Counted from the first letter of the stretch, positions 36,701 through 49,599 are shown. The stretch is DNA of 64,000 bases from Polyangium fumosum (GCF_005144585.1 NZ_SSMQ01000023.1:1-64000), one strand, 5' to 3'. Made by a program: numbers and translations. The notes: generated by a model from the sequence alone, not told the origin.

Positions 36701-37572
36701 TGGCCGAGCGTTTCCTGCGCCGCATGGAGCAGGTCGTCGGCCCTCTCCTCGCCCGTGATCCGTCCGTCGCCGGCCGCTTCGGCTACGCCCGCGGCTACTG
36801 GCATAGGTACGCCGAGCAGGATCCGTACACGGCGCTCGGCATCGAGCGCGAGGCCATCGCGAACTTCATGGTCTCGGGCGATCGACGGTTCCTGCCGCTG
36901 CTCCGCGCCCATGTGGGCCTCGACCTCGTGCTGCTCGGCGCGTACGACGAGGCCGAACGCGAGTTCGAGCTCGCCCTCGCGATCGCGTCGGCCGACAGCG
37001 TCTCCGCGCTCCTCGCCGGCTGCTTCCGCGCCGGGCTCCTCGTCGAGCGCGGCGCGCTGGACGAGGCCATCACGCTCGGCACCACCGTCGCGGACGAGGC
37101 CGCCACGCATAGCGAGGGAGTGATCAGCGTGAGCGTGCAGTACTTCATCCTCGAAGCGCATCTGCGTCGTGGCGACCTCGACGCGGCTCGGCGCCTCCTC
37201 ACGGCCGTCGCGCCGCTCGTCGAGCTCCTCCCGCTCGGGCGGATATGGGCGCTCGCGGGCCACGCAGCGCTCGAGCTCGCCGAGGGCCGTCCCGCGAGCG
37301 CCGTCGAGCTCACCGAGAGCGCGCTCGCACAGACGGCCGAGATCGGCATGCGGCACACGAGCGCCCACGCGCGCATCGTCCTCACGCGCGCCGAAGCCCT
37401 TTGGGCCGTCGACAAGCACGGCGAGGCCCGCGCCACGATCGAAGACGCCCGCGCGGATCTCCTCGCCCGCGCTGCGCGCATCGCGGATCCGGCCTACGCC
37501 CGGACCTTCCTCGAGGCGGTCCCGCTGCACATGCGGATCCTCGACCTCTGGAAGGCGTGGAGCGGCGTCTAG
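33706..37572 (+). CDS. Ser/Thr protein kinase fused to AAA ATPase and TPR-like region (PknK-like)
   Basis: A 1288-residue protein. Residues 8-270 are an intact kinase (GVGGMGEVY, VAVKLL, HRDIKPSN, DFGVA, GTPGYMAPEQ). Residues 287-440, starting ERQLLSIVAALPPSL and including EEIDGGALLLGLVG and AARAARAALRLRAL, follow the layout of class III nucleotide-cyclase domains but lack the metal-binding aspartates. An AAA domain follows (YLGRERELRS, P-loop GLPGMGKSR near 487, VVVLEDLHWGD), then about 550 residues of TPR-like helices. Relatives are one-component regulators in which ATPase and TPR parts sense ligands or partners. It is the largest gene on its side of the divergent spacer. Confidence 0.88.
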   Translation: MRPGDIIGERFRVERLAGVGGMGEVYRAEDLQTGHVVAVKLLRASELSNSERLAQEARVLEALGHPHIVRYVDHGVAPTGAPWLAMEWLEGESLAARLGRQGLRLEECITLAVRVADALATAHARGVVHRDIKPSNLFLERGEIERVKVLDFGVARDRGRGRLTLTGTIVGTPGYMAPEQARADKAGVDARADVFSLGAVLFECLTGQPAFDGEHAFAILASLLLAEAPRVRDLRPDVPQALDDLVSSMLSKDVASRPSDAGAALRALVALGPVEGNATPVQTASAEVITDSERQLLSIVAALPPSLPDGKEAPSRFLPRDRIAAIEQEIAKLGARVEEIDGGALLLGLVGRGNPTDQAARAARAALRLRALAPEARIVLVTGREETSHGLALGSISKRAAALLDLGEEAGAVRIDASTQALLDVRFDVSAGADGIFLRGEREVGSGTRTLLGKPSPYLGRERELRSVRDFLEEGLDEGKPRVAVVLGLPGMGKSRLRHELVEQLRRGAVEPAIAIGRGDPIGAGSAFSILGSAIRTMAQIGIGEPVASRRLKLEALVATYVEGDDRARVTAFLGEMVGAPAGDERPDLRAARQNATLMADRIREAWIDFVEALSVVRPLVVVLEDLHWGDRASIKLVDAALAVQGERRFAVLALARPELHDLFPKIWADRELLEVRLGELGRRAAERLVQHFLGEVMCEEEIQRLVDRAAGNAFYLEELIRAVAEGRGRDLPETVLGMVEARLLSLEPEARRVLRAASVFGQSFWWGGVAALIGDASLPNGRVGLLDRLCERELIVRRRETRFLGEEEYAFRHALVREGSYAMLTERDRRRGHALAAEWLLASGETDPTILADHFESSGDMERSAEFFAAAAELALSAGDFSAAVSFTDRGLVANPRADIVAQLRAIRADAWNWTSSSAKAYEAAMEALESARSGSKEYGRALGAALGSALLLRKKDALDALMGELYRIEPAEDAIPALSFAYSSAIISQLVMGERAMAERFLRRMEQVVGPLLARDPSVAGRFGYARGYWHRYAEQDPYTALGIEREAIANFMVSGDRRFLPLLRAHVGLDLVLLGAYDEAEREFELALAIASADSVSALLAGCFRAGLLVERGALDEAITLGTTVADEAATHSEGVISVSVQYFILEAHLRRGDLDAARRLLTAVAPLVELLPLGRIWALAGHAALELAEGRPASAVELTESALAQTAEIGMRHTSAHARIVLTRAEALWAVDKHGEARATIEDARADLLARAARIADPAYARTFLEAVPLHMRILDLWKAWSGV

Positions 37573-37621
37573 AACCGGCCCTCGCATTGCCTCTGCGCCC
37601 GCGCCCGGTACGCTCCATCGT

Positions 37622-38122
37622 ATGCGCCGAAACTTCGCTCCCCTTATCCTTGCTTGTTTCTTCGTCTCCTTCACCACCTCGTCCGCACACGCGGACGAAC
37701 CCCCGGGCTGGGTGCCCCGCGACGAACCTGAAGCCCTCCCGCCACCTCCTCCCGCGCCGCCGCCCCCGCGCCCGGGACCCACGACCTACACGATCGAACA
37801 GCGGGAGTTGTCCGAGACCCCGACGAAAATGGCGAGCCCGACGGCGTTCTACGTCGGCACGATCCTCGCCGGCGCGGGGCTGCTCGGCGTCGTCACGGGG
37901 CTCGTGATCCGGGCGGATCTCCCGCAAACCGAATGCACCGACTGTCCCGCGGCGGAGAAGCGCTCGGCGTCGCTCGGCCTGATCCTCGGCGGCGGCCTCG
38001 GCATGTTGATTGGCATCCCCATCGCCGTGGTCGGTGGGCGAACGATCTCGGAGCAACCGTCGTGGGCGCGCCCGCAGGTATTCGTCTCTCCGCGCGGCGG
38101 CGCGCTTCAGTGGACGTTCTGA
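37622..38122 (+). CDS. exported membrane protein, hypothetical
   Basis: A 166-residue protein with a signal peptide (MRRNFAPLILACFFVSF, cleavage near AHA-DE), a Pro-rich segment (PPPPPAPPPPRPGP) and two hydrophobic segments with glycine patterns (GTILAGAGLLGVVTGLVI and LGLILGGGLGMLIGIPIAVVGG, the latter over 20 residues so given here as LGMLIGIPIAVVGG). A CTDCPAAEKR loop separates them. This layout recurs in myxobacteria beside protein kinases, but its function is unknown. It lies 49 bases after the kinase stop and may be cotranscribed. Confidence 0.7.
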   Translation: MRRNFAPLILACFFVSFTTSSAHADEPPGWVPRDEPEALPPPPPAPPPPRPGPTTYTIEQRELSETPTKMASPTAFYVGTILAGAGLLGVVTGLVIRADLPQTECTDCPAAEKRSASLGLILGGGLGMLIGIPIAVVGGRTISEQPSWARPQVFVSPRGGALQWTF

Positions 38123-38478
38123 ACGTCGCGTCACCCTCCGATTGACGAATTCGTCCCCGTCCGCCGAGCCTTGGAATGCGGCGCGCACCCGGGACGTCGC
38201 GCCTCCCAAAACGAGCCCGAATTGCTCGAAATGGCCCGCCTCTCCGGGACGTCGCCGCTGGATGCGGTGTGCATGCCGTACCCACGCCGCACGACGGAAT
38301 CCTGCTCGCATGCAATGCATGCACGGCTGCAATCTGGCTCGCGCGAATTTCCCGACCGTCTGTGGATTCCCTGGTGTCTTGATCGACCAAGCTGCCCGGG
38401 CATGACGCGTGCACCCCTGGGGGTGGGCGACCTAGGCGCTTGGCCTTGTTGTGGAAAGGCTCTCACGTGCTTCTAGCC
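38123..38478. other. intergenic region without recognised gene
   Basis: A 356-base spacer. The only structure noticed is a GCATGCAATGCATGC palindrome near 38308. It presumably carries the promoter for the STAS-like and terpene-synthase genes. Confidence 0.35.
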
Positions 38479-38907
38479 ATGCAGGAACAAGGAATTCGAT
38501 ACGACTTTGGTTCGAGCCGGATGTGCTTCGAGCCGCCGAACACCTGCTTCGTGACGTATGTCGGCGACCTCGACGCCGACATCGTCGCGCGGATGAACGC
38601 GGCGCTCGAAGAGACCATGCGGCGGCACGAGCCCGTCGACTTGCTCGTGGATCTGTCTCGTACGGGACAGGTGACGGAGCTCGTCCGGCGCCACGCCGTG
38701 GGCGGCATGCTGGCCCTGAACCCGCGCGCCACCGCCGTGTTCGGCGCCGATTTTCACCTCCGCGTGGTCGTGTCGATGATCACGAAGGCGATTCGATTGC
38801 TCCACGTGGATCTGCGCGGGCAGATCAAGTTCTTCGACCGCGAAGCGGACGCGCGCGCCTGGCTCGCCGAGGTCAAACGGAAAGAGAGATTGCAGCGCAG
38901 CGCTTGA
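38479..38907 (+). CDS. STAS/SpoIIAA-like protein
   Basis: A 142-residue protein with the alternating strand-helix pattern of STAS-like folds: CFVTYVGDLDADIVARMNAALEE, PVDLLVDLSRTGQV, ATAVFGADFHLRVVVSMITKAIRLL, and a final DREADARAWLAEVK, where the aspartate/alanine ending is typical of SpoIIAA-like proteins. It has no signal peptide. It precedes the terpene-synthase gene by 19 bases and may share its transcript. ATG 38479 is preferred because the domain begins there; ATG 38440 is an alternative. Confidence 0.65.
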   Translation: MQEQGIRYDFGSSRMCFEPPNTCFVTYVGDLDADIVARMNAALEETMRRHEPVDLLVDLSRTGQVTELVRRHAVGGMLALNPRATAVFGADFHLRVVVSMITKAIRLLHVDLRGQIKFFDREADARAWLAEVKRKERLQRSA

Positions 38908-38926
38908 GCGCTTTGGGGGGGCGATC

Positions 38927-40030
38927 ATGCTTGCAGCCAAGGAACGGCCCGACGAGACCATCACGGTTTGTCCTGCCAGGGAAATCACGGCGCCTCACGC
39001 GCCGGACCTCGCGCTCGGGATCCCGCGCCACTGGTGGCCCGATCCGCTCGTGAACGTGCACGCGGCGCGGATCGAAGAAGAGACGCTCGCGTGGTTCCGC
39101 GAGCTCGGCTTCGGCGAGCGCTCGATCTGGATCGTCCGCACCTTCGCGCCGGCCGACTATGCGGGCATGCCCTTCCCGCTCGCGGCCCCGCGCGAGCTCT
39201 TGCTCCTCGCCAAATACCTCTCGCTCTGGCTGCTTTGGGACGACGTCGACGTCGAGGGCCGCGAGCGCACCTTCCCCTTCTGCGGCCCGGCCGTCCTCGA
39301 GCCCAGCGCCTCCGGCGTCACCACCCTCTTCGGCGCCACGTGGTCGGCCCTGCTCCGCGAGCTCGCCACGACCATGAGCCCCGCCTGGATGGCGACCCTC
39401 TGCGAGGCCATGGACACCTGGAGCACGGCCGCGCTCAAGGAAGCGCGCACCTCGAAGCAGCGCCGCGCGGGGCTCGCCCACATCTCGTACGAAGAGGCGC
39501 TCCGCTCGCGCATCGACACCATCGGAATGGCCGCGACGGGCTACCTCCTCGAATACGCGCGGGGCATCGAGCTCCCGCCGGACTTCCACGCCCACGAGAC
39601 CGCGCTCGCCTTGAAGACCCTCTCCGGCAAGATCGTCGGCTTCGGCAACGACATCTGGAGCCTCGGCAAGGACTGGGCCTCGGGCTACGTCAACGTCATC
39701 CTCGCGCTCCGCGAGGAGCAAGGGCTCACCATGCTCGAGGCCGTGCGGCGCATCATCCGCGACCACGACGAGGCCATCGCCGAGTTCGACCGCCTCGCCC
39801 GCGCGCTCCCGAGCTTCGGCGCGGCGTGGGACACGCACATCGCGACCTGGGTGCAGGACCTCCGGCACGCGTCCCTCGGCTTCACGCTTTGGGAGTCGCG
39901 CGCCCCGCGGTACGCGGCGTTCAAGATGCTCGTGAATGGCACTCCGATCGATCCTTCCTTCATCGTGCCCACGTCGCTCGCCCCGCGCGCCGCCGCCGCG
40001 ACGGCGTCCGCGTATGCTCCCCACGCTTGA
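38927..40030 (+). CDS. class I terpene synthase
   Basis: A 367-residue cytoplasmic cyclase that ionises a prenyl diphosphate. The aspartate-rich motif is LLWDDVDVE near residue 105 and the second metal motif is NDIWSLGKD near residue 245, fitting the NDxxSxxKE/D consensus. The helical background and length match bacterial terpene synthases of the geosmin, 2-methylisoborneol and sesquiterpene type. The product cannot be predicted. A prenyl diphosphate synthase or P450 is not adjacent; the acyl-CoA dehydrogenase downstream is 35 bases away. The ATG at 38927 has a G-rich upstream but no ideal RBS. Confidence 0.88.
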   Translation: MLAAKERPDETITVCPAREITAPHAPDLALGIPRHWWPDPLVNVHAARIEEETLAWFRELGFGERSIWIVRTFAPADYAGMPFPLAAPRELLLLAKYLSLWLLWDDVDVEGRERTFPFCGPAVLEPSASGVTTLFGATWSALLRELATTMSPAWMATLCEAMDTWSTAALKEARTSKQRRAGLAHISYEEALRSRIDTIGMAATGYLLEYARGIELPPDFHAHETALALKTLSGKIVGFGNDIWSLGKDWASGYVNVILALREEQGLTMLEAVRRIIRDHDEAIAEFDRLARALPSFGAAWDTHIATWVQDLRHASLGFTLWESRAPRYAAFKMLVNGTPIDPSFIVPTSLAPRAAAATASAYAPHA

Positions 40031-40065
40031 CACCGCCTCGCGGCTGGCATCACGTGCGCCGCGCG

Positions 40066-41865
<1,800 letters not shown>

Positions 41866-41975
41866 CGCGCACGGATCCGACGACGACGGTCGACGATCCC
41901 CTGTCCTCCGCGGCCGTCCTCGGGCTGCGCCGTAAGCCTGCGATCTTGTACGGATCACGCGGTCCGTGGTAGGGT

Positions 41976-41992
41976 CCGCGGCAGTGCCGCGG
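41976..41992 (+). other. stem-loop in the leader of traA
   Basis: CCGCGGC (41976-41982) pairs with GCCGCGG (41986-41992) around a three-base AGT loop. It ends 26 bases before the traA ATG and could affect traAB translation; regulation is inferred from position only. Confidence 0.4.
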
Positions 41993-42018
41993 AGTGCGGC
42001 GCGAAGGCCGACGGTGAC

Positions 42019-44055
42019 ATGGAACTCAGACGAATCCTCCTTGCTTCAGTCGCCCTCCTCGCGATGGCTCCTCGGGTCGCGAGCGCTGCGCCGGTCACGA
42101 TCCCGGAGGGCGTTTCGGACCCGCTCGACGGCCTCGGCACGGGCCTCTGCGCGGCCTCGGCGATCGCGGCGAGCGTCAACGAGTTCGGCGGCTTCCTCAA
42201 CTACACGGGCGACGTCAATGCGTTCATCGAGGCGCACGCCGTCGATCGCACGGAGCACGTCATCCGCACGCTGCTCGACCTGTCCAACAACAACGCCGCG
42301 AACCAGGCGCTGAGCTACGGCGACTTCATCGACGCCGCGCTCGATCAGGGCTGCAAGACGGGCGGCTGCGATTTCTTCGTGAATGACACGTCGACGAGGT
42401 TCGGCAGCCGCATGCGTGGCTACCTCAACGTCACGGCCGACCTCGTGAACAAGCCCATTCACTTCGGGTTTTACGTGGACGACGCCGTCAGCCTCACCAT
42501 CTACGACAAGAACAAGGGCGTCTACAACGTCGTCACGCGCCCTCCCGTACTCGGCGCGACCACCTACCGCTTGACGAACCAGGTCACCTTCCAGAAGGCC
42601 GGCCTCTACCCGATCGAGATCCTCTACGTCGAGCTCATCGAGCACGCCGCGCTCGAGATGTCCTACTTCGTCGGGGACTTCGTGGACTTCGAGCGAGAAG
42701 CGAACGTGCCGCCGATCACGAAGCTCAATGACTTGGGGTTCACGGTCTTCCCCGAGACGATGTTTTTCCAGACGCTGAGCGGCAGCCCCTCGTACCCCGA
42801 CCTCGGCGTCTGCAAGCAGTGCAGGCGCGAGTTCGCCGACCAGGGAGGCAACAACGGCTGCGACCCGGGGCAATACTGCAACTCGGCCGCGCTTTGCGCC
42901 CCCTGCGACACCAAAGATCTCTGCGGCCCGAGCTGCTCGCCCTGCGGCGTCGACACGCCGTTCTGCGTGAACATCAACGGCACCCTCCAGTGCGGCGCAT
43001 GCAAGACGGACGAGGACTGCAAGGAGGGGTTCATCTGCAACCCCGACACGAAGACCTGCGACGAGTGCAATGAGAGTTCCGACTGCCCCAAGGGCGCGGC
43101 GTGCATCGAGAACAAGTGTGAGCCTTGCGCGACGAGCGCCGAGTGCGCCGGCGCCTCCTGCAACTGCTGTCCCGACGGCGCGAACGGCCAGCAGATGAAG
43201 TGCGCCCCGCTCGAGCCGAACGGCAACCCGAGCTGCGTCGAGTGCACGACCGACGCCGAGTGCGGCGGCGGCATCTGCAACCTCTCCGTCGGCCGCTGCC
43301 AGGGCACGCTCCCCGAGAACAACACGCCGACCTGCTGCGGCGACGGCTGCGTCAACTGCACCGCGCTCGAGGTCATCGTCGTCAACGGCACGGCCCAGCC
43401 GCGCTATCCGTTCTGCCTGCCCGGCCCCGTCGGCACCGCGTGCGCCGAGTGCCGCCACGACATGGATTGCGGCGAGGGCGCCTTCTGCCTCAGCGGCACC
43501 TGCACCCCCTGCACCCGCGACAAACGCTGCGGATTGCGCTGCGATAGCTGCGGCGGCGACACGCCCTTCTGCTCCGGCCAGAACGCCGCCGCCGCTGCGT
43601 GCGTGCGTTGTGTCGACGACGCGCAATGCGGCGCGGGCTCGACCTGCGACACGGCGACCCACACCTGCACGGTCAGCACGGGCTGCATGCTCACCTGCTC
43701 CTCCGAGACGCCTTATTGCAACGGCACGGCCTGCGTCGCTTGTTACGCCGACTCGCACTGCCCCTGCGGCGGCACCTGCAACCTCTCCTCGAACACCTGC
43801 ACGCCCTCGTGCAAGACCAATGTCGACTGCCTCGGCAGCGACCACTGCCGCTGGAACGAGACGGAGACCGCGAAGGAGTGCGCGCTCGGCCCGATGCCCG
43901 ACGGCGTCGATTGCGGTGGCACCCTCGCCACGATATGCTCAGCACGGCCCGGTCGACATGGAGGTGGCGCGCCCGGAGCCGCATTGCTCGTCCTCTCCGT
44001 CCTTGGCCTGCTTGGCCGCCGCCGCCTCCGTTCAACCCTCCGAGGTGAGTCGTGA
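42019..44055 (+). CDS. traA: outer-membrane exchange receptor TraA
   Basis: A 678-residue cell-surface protein matching TraA in length (692 in Myxococcus xanthus) and architecture: signal peptide (residues 1-24), an N-terminal PA14-like variable domain (about 25-230, with [16 protein letters not shown] and [11 protein letters not shown]), a long cysteine-rich repeat region (about 235-625) and a C-terminal segment with a cysteine ([12 protein letters not shown]), a hydrophobic stretch and Arg-rich end, the MYXO-CTERM sorting pattern. TraA mediates kin recognition and transient outer-membrane fusion through its variable domain. Its stop overlaps the start of traB. Recognition specificity cannot be predicted. 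Confidence 0.85.
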   Translation: MELRRILLASVALLAMAPRVASAAPVTIPEGVSDPLDGLGTGLCAASAIAASVNEFGGFLNYTGDVNAFIEAHAVDRTEHVIRTLLDLSNNNAANQALSYGDFIDAALDQGCKTGGCDFFVNDTSTRFGSRMRGYLNVTADLVNKPIHFGFYVDDAVSLTIYDKNKGVYNVVTRPPVLGATTYRLTNQVTFQKAGLYPIEILYVELIEHAALEMSYFVGDFVDFEREANVPPITKLNDLGFTVFPETMFFQTLSGSPSYPDLGVCKQCRREFADQGGNNGCDPGQYCNSAALCAPCDTKDLCGPSCSPCGVDTPFCVNINGTLQCGACKTDEDCKEGFICNPDTKTCDECNESSDCPKGAACIENKCEPCATSAECAGASCNCCPDGANGQQMKCAPLEPNGNPSCVECTTDAECGGGICNLSVGRCQGTLPENNTPTCCGDGCVNCTALEVIVVNGTAQPRYPFCLPGPVGTACAECRHDMDCGEGAFCLSGTCTPCTRDKRCGLRCDSCGGDTPFCSGQNAAAAACVRCVDDAQCGAGSTCDTATHTCTVSTGCMLTCSSETPYCNGTACVACYADSHCPCGGTCNLSSNTCTPSCKTNVDCLGSDHCRWNETETAKECALGPMPDGVDCGGTLATICSARPGRHGGGAPGAALLVLSVLGLLGRRRLRSTLRGES

Positions 44056-46001
44056 AGCGATCGATCTCGTTCTTGCTCTCGCTCGCGACGCTCGCCGTGG
44101 CGCCTGTGGTCGCGGAAGCCGCCGAAGAAGGCCGCTTCGACGCGCAGACCTTCCGGCCCTCCGCGGCCCCGCGTGATCTCGTGATGATCCAGAAATCCGA
44201 GGTCGTCAGCCATCTCTCGCCGACGTTCGGCATCTACACGGACATCGGCCTCGATCCCCTCGCGGTCGCGGCGATCACGACGGGGCAACAGATCCGCGCC
44301 GTCGGCGCGCGCCTTCAGGTCACGGCCCTCGCGGGCATCGGCTTCTACGACATCTTCGACATCACGATGGCGATGCCGTTGGTCGCCTGGCAGATGTCCG
44401 ACAACCTGAGGCCGCTCGGCACCGAGGGCGAGATCTCGCCGAGCGCGCTCGGCGATCTTCGTTTCAACACAAAGATTGCGATCCCCTACCTGAACCGGAA
44501 AGCCCAAATCAAAGAGGGCTTCGGCATGGCGGTCACGGGCAACTTGAACTTGCCCACGGGGGATCAGAACGCGTTCGCCAGCGACGGCGCCGTCTCTGGC
44601 GGCCTCGGGCTCGTCGCGGATTATCGCTTCAACTTCGGCCTGCTCGTCACGGCAAACGGCGGCGTCTGGTTCCGGCCCGACCGACAGTTTGCCGGGACGA
44701 AGGTCGGCGACATGGCGAACTTCGGCATCGGCGCGGAGATGTACGTCGTGCAGCGCTGGGGTTGGTCCGTGCTCGGCGGCGTGTACGGCAGCGTCTCGAT
44801 GGTGAAGTTCCCGGACAGCCCCTCGCAGGTCCCGGCCGAGGCGCTCATGGCGATGCGCTGGCAGTGGGCGAGCGGCTTCTCGCTCACGGTCGGCGGCACG
44901 TTCGGCGCGAACTGCGGGTTCGGCGCGCCCGTCTTCCGCGCGTTCGCGGGGCTCACGTGGCAACCTTCGAAGTCGCGTGAGCAGCAGGAGATCGATCGCC
45001 TGAAGCAGGTCGACAGCGAGGATCCCGATCACGACGGCCTCATCGGCGACGCGGATCATTGCCCCGAGCTGCCGGGCGTCCCGCAGAACATGGGCTGCCC
45101 CGACTCCGACTCCGACAAGGACGGCGTCCCCGATCGCGACGACAAGTGCCCGATGCTCGCGGGCGGCCGCGGCGGTTGTCCCGGCGCGTTCGTGAAGGGG
45201 GACGAGATCAAGATCCTCGATCAGGTCCACTTCGCGACGGACAAGGACATCATCCTCGACGATTCGAAGAAGGTGATCGAAGCGGTCATCACGGTCCTCC
45301 GGGACAACCCCGAGATCCGCGCCGTCGAGATCGAGGGCCACACCGACGTGCGCGCGGGCGACGTGTACAACCACAACCTCTCGCAGCGCCGCGTGGAGAG
45401 CGTCCGGGCGTACATGATCCAGAGGGGGATCGATCCCTCGCGCCTCACCGCGAAGGGGTACGGTCATTCCAAACCCATCTACGACGACTCGATGTGCCTC
45501 GGGAAGGATGAAGAGCTCTCAGAAGACTGCAAGTTCATGACGCAGACGAACCGCCGCGTCGTCTTCCGCATCAAGGGCCAGGGCAGCGCGCCCGGCACAG
45601 CCGTGGGCGGCGGCGGCACGGTCCTCTCGCCGGGCGACAAGACGCTCGACGGCGAGGGCGTGATCAACGGCAACGGCGTGCTGAACGGCGGCAGCACCTT
45701 GCCGAGCGGCGGCATCCTTCCCAAGGGGAACGGCGTGCTCGACACGAAGGATCCGACCCTTCCTGGCAGCACTCTCCCGCGCTCCGGGGAGCAACTGCAG
45801 CCCGAGGCGCCGAAGGAGGAAGGCGCGGACAAACCGGCCGACGGCAAGGACAAACCCGGCAAGCCCGGCGCCGCTCCTGCACCCGCAGCGCCGAAGCCTG
45901 GTGCCGCTCCTGCGCCCGCAGCGCCGAAGCCCGGCGCCGTGCCTGCGAAGCCGCCTGCGCCCGCGAAGCCCGCCACGCCGAACCCCACGGCGCCGCGCTG
46001 A
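44052..46001 (+). CDS. traB: outer-membrane exchange partner TraB, OmpA-like
   Basis: A 649-residue outer-membrane protein: signal peptide, N-terminal beta-barrel-like region (residues 30-310), thrombospondin-type-3/calcium loops ([34 protein letters not shown]), and an OmpA C-terminal peptidoglycan-binding domain with [20 protein letters not shown] near residue 430. A long Pro/Ala/Lys-rich tail with [11 protein letters not shown] repeats closes it. TraB acts with TraA in outer-membrane exchange. The GTG start at 44052 overlaps the traA stop (GTGA) and has GAGG upstream, indicating coupling. The extended tail is unusual. Confidence 0.85.
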   Translation: MKRSISFLLSLATLAVAPVVAEAAEEGRFDAQTFRPSAAPRDLVMIQKSEVVSHLSPTFGIYTDIGLDPLAVAAITTGQQIRAVGARLQVTALAGIGFYDIFDITMAMPLVAWQMSDNLRPLGTEGEISPSALGDLRFNTKIAIPYLNRKAQIKEGFGMAVTGNLNLPTGDQNAFASDGAVSGGLGLVADYRFNFGLLVTANGGVWFRPDRQFAGTKVGDMANFGIGAEMYVVQRWGWSVLGGVYGSVSMVKFPDSPSQVPAEALMAMRWQWASGFSLTVGGTFGANCGFGAPVFRAFAGLTWQPSKSREQQEIDRLKQVDSEDPDHDGLIGDADHCPELPGVPQNMGCPDSDSDKDGVPDRDDKCPMLAGGRGGCPGAFVKGDEIKILDQVHFATDKDIILDDSKKVIEAVITVLRDNPEIRAVEIEGHTDVRAGDVYNHNLSQRRVESVRAYMIQRGIDPSRLTAKGYGHSKPIYDDSMCLGKDEELSEDCKFMTQTNRRVVFRIKGQGSAPGTAVGGGGTVLSPGDKTLDGEGVINGNGVLNGGSTLPSGGILPKGNGVLDTKDPTLPGSTLPRSGEQLQPEAPKEEGADKPADGKDKPGKPGAAPAPAAPKPGAAPAPAAPKPGAVPAKPPAPAKPATPNPTAPR

Positions 46002-46008
46002 TCCCCGA

Positions 46009-46037
46009 GGCCTCGCTCCGACGAACGGAGCGAGGCC
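46009..46037 (+). terminator. perfect 12-bp stem after traB, likely terminator
   Basis: GGCCTCGCTCCG (46009-46020) pairs perfectly with 46026-46037 across an ACGAA loop, eight bases after the traB stop. No T-run follows, so termination efficiency is uncertain; it may also serve the convergent lipoprotein gene. Confidence 0.6.
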
Positions 46038-46193
46038 CCGCGCCCCCTCCCCCGCCCTTCCTCACGATCTCGCTCGCTCGCGCGCGCCGCGAGTGCCCGC
46101 GATTTTTTGGTGCACAAACGAAACGAGGCCACGAGCGACCCTCCCCTTGCGGAGGCTCGCGCGCGACCTCGTCTCCCGTTGCCTTGCGGCGGG

Positions 46194-46811
46194 CTACTTC
46201 TTCGTCGTGGTCTTCGTCGTGGTCTTCGTCTTCGTCGTCGACGTCGAGCCCGTCGCCGACGTCGTGGGCGTCGGCGTCGGCGCGGCGGCCGTCGTGGTGG
46301 GCGTCGCCGCTGCAGTCGGCTGCGGCGCCGGGGCCGATTTCACCTCGGCCGCGGTGTTGATGGGCGTCGCCTCCTTCGGCGGGTTCGGATCCGCCGCCGG
46401 CACCGGCTCGGCGCCCTTGTCCGCCTCGGAATGGGCGCCCATGTCGAGCGGCTTCGACGAGGATCCTTCGCGCCGGATCCAGACGATCGCCGTCCCCGTG
46501 GCGACCTTTCCATACGAGGCGTCGGGCAGGCGGATCTCCTCCTCGATCGCCTCGATGACGGCGTCGCCGCCTGCCATGCACGCGGCCTTGCGGAGCGACC
46601 GCAGGCGCTCGGGCTCGGTGCGGGCCCCGGGCTCGCTCTGCACCGGCTCCAGGCGGTGGAACTCCCTGTCGGGTTGGGTCTTGCCCGCGAAGATGGGCAT
46701 GTCCGTGCAGAACTCGCCCGACGGCGTGCGCATGTCCTGGAAACGCGGAGGCGCCGCGCAGGCGACGAAGATCGCGGCCGTCGCGGCCGAGAAGAGAACG
46801 ACACGTTGCAT
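46194..46811 (-). CDS. lipoprotein, hypothetical
   Basis: A 205-residue lipoprotein with signal MQRVVLFSAATAAIFVACAA (lipobox VAC) and a folded middle part (SGEFCTDMPIFAGKTQPDRE, AACMAGGDAVIEAIEEEI, GTAIVWIRRE). Residues 135-205 are Pro/Ala/Thr repeats ending in Lys/Thr runs, probably a disordered surface tail. It is convergent with traB. No named family is recognised. The ATG at 46811 sets the signal peptide. Confidence 0.7.
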   Translation of the reverse strand: MQRVVLFSAATAAIFVACAAPPRFQDMRTPSGEFCTDMPIFAGKTQPDREFHRLEPVQSEPGARTEPERLRSLRKAACMAGGDAVIEAIEEEIRLPDASYGKVATGTAIVWIRREGSSSKPLDMGAHSEADKGAEPVPAADPNPPKEATPINTAAEVKSAPAPQPTAAATPTTTAAAPTPTPTTSATGSTSTTKTKTTTKTTTKK

Positions 46812-46963
46812 GGCTATTTTCTTACCAGTTTCTATGCACGTCGTGCAAACGTCGCGTCGAGCCAAGAGCCACCGAGTGCACGCCCGCCCCGGGTTGGGCA
46901 GCTTTCCGGCTGGCCTACGCCCGCCCATGCGGTAGAGAAGGCGCCCCCGAACGAGGACGCGCC

Positions 46964-48207
46964 ATGACCACGCCTGCCCCGGCCGAGCTGCCCCGCGACA
47001 CGATCCAGGTCCTCCTGCTCGAGAACATCCACCCGAGCGCCACGGAGACCTTCCACGCCTTCAGCGAGGGGCGCACCTACGCCATCACCAAGAAGAGCAG
47101 CGCGCTCAAGGAGGACGAGCTCATCGCCGCCCTCCCGGGCGTGCAGCTCCTCGGCATCCGCAGCAAGACCCGGATCACGGCGCGCGTCGTCGAGAACGCC
47201 CACGACCTGCTCTCCATCGGCTGCTTCTGCATCGGCACGAACCAGGTCGACCTCGTCGCCGCCAACGCCCGCGGCGTGCCGGTCTTCAACGCGCCGTTCA
47301 GCAACACGCGCAGCGTCGCCGAGCTCATGATCGGCGAGATCATCCTGCTCGCCCGCCAGCTCGGCGATCGCTCGCGCGAGGTCCACACGGGCGTGTGGAA
47401 GAAGGTCGCCGCGAATTGCTACGAGGTCCGCGGCAAGGTCCTCGGCATCATCGGCTATGGGCACATCGGCCGCCAGCTCGGCGTGCTCGCGGAGGCCGTC
47501 GGCATGCGCGTGCTCTACCACGACATCGCCGCGCGCCTGCCGATGGGCAACAACCGCTCGGTCCCCTCGCTCGCGGCCTTGCTCGCCGAGGCCGACTTCG
47601 TCTCGCTGCACGTGCCCGAGACGCCGGAGACGCGCAACATGATCGGCGCGGCCGAGCTCGCGAAGATGCGCAAGGGCAGCTACCTGCTCAACGCGAGCCG
47701 CGGCACCGTCGTCGATATCCCGGCGCTCGTCGCGGCGCTGAAGAGCGGGCACCTCGCGGGCGCGGCGATCGACGTCTATCCCGAGGAGCCCGAGTCGAAC
47801 ACGGATCAGTTCAAGACCGAGCTCCAGAACCTTTCGAACGTCCTGCTCACGCCGCACATCGGCGGATCGACGGAGGAGGCGCAGGAGGCCATCGGGCGCG
47901 AAGTCGCGGCGGTGCTCGGCAAGTTCGCGACGATGGGCGCGACGACGGGCTCGGTGAACTTCCCGCAGGTCGAGCTCCCGCCGGTGAAGGGCACGCACCG
48001 TATCTTGAACGTGCACCGGAACGTGCCCGGCGTGCTCCGCGACGTGAACCGTGTCGTCGCCGATCTCAACGCCAACATCGACAGCCAGTTCCTGGCGACC
48101 GAAGGCGCGATTGGTTACCTCATCATGGACCTCGAGCAGGACGTCTCCGCCGAGGTGAGCCGCCGGCTCGAGGCATTGCCCTCGAACATCCGGACGCGCG
48201 TCGTCTA

Positions 48208-48211
<4 letters not shown>
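46964..48211 (+). CDS. serA: D-3-phosphoglycerate dehydrogenase
   Basis: A 415-residue enzyme of the Escherichia coli SerA type that oxidises 3-phosphoglycerate to start serine synthesis. The substrate/NAD core includes IRSKTRITARV, IGCFCIGTNQVDL, the Rossmann GIIGYGHIGRQLG near residue 164, ASRGTVVDIPAL with catalytic arginine, and TPHIGGSTEEAQE with the catalytic histidine. A C-terminal ACT domain (HRNVPGVLRDVNRVVADLNANI, cited here as HRNVPGVLRDVNRV) provides serine feedback. Its stop overlaps the convergent FAD-oxidase gene by four bases, and SerA-type enzymes also make D-2-hydroxyglutarate. Confidence 0.93.

Positions 48212-49599
<1,388 letters not shown>

Noticed and set aside
38968-40065. 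N-terminal extension of the acyl-CoA dehydrogenase frame
   Set aside because: It runs through the terpene-synthase gene in another frame and has Arg-rich non-domain sequence; ATG 40066 starts the dehydrogenase.
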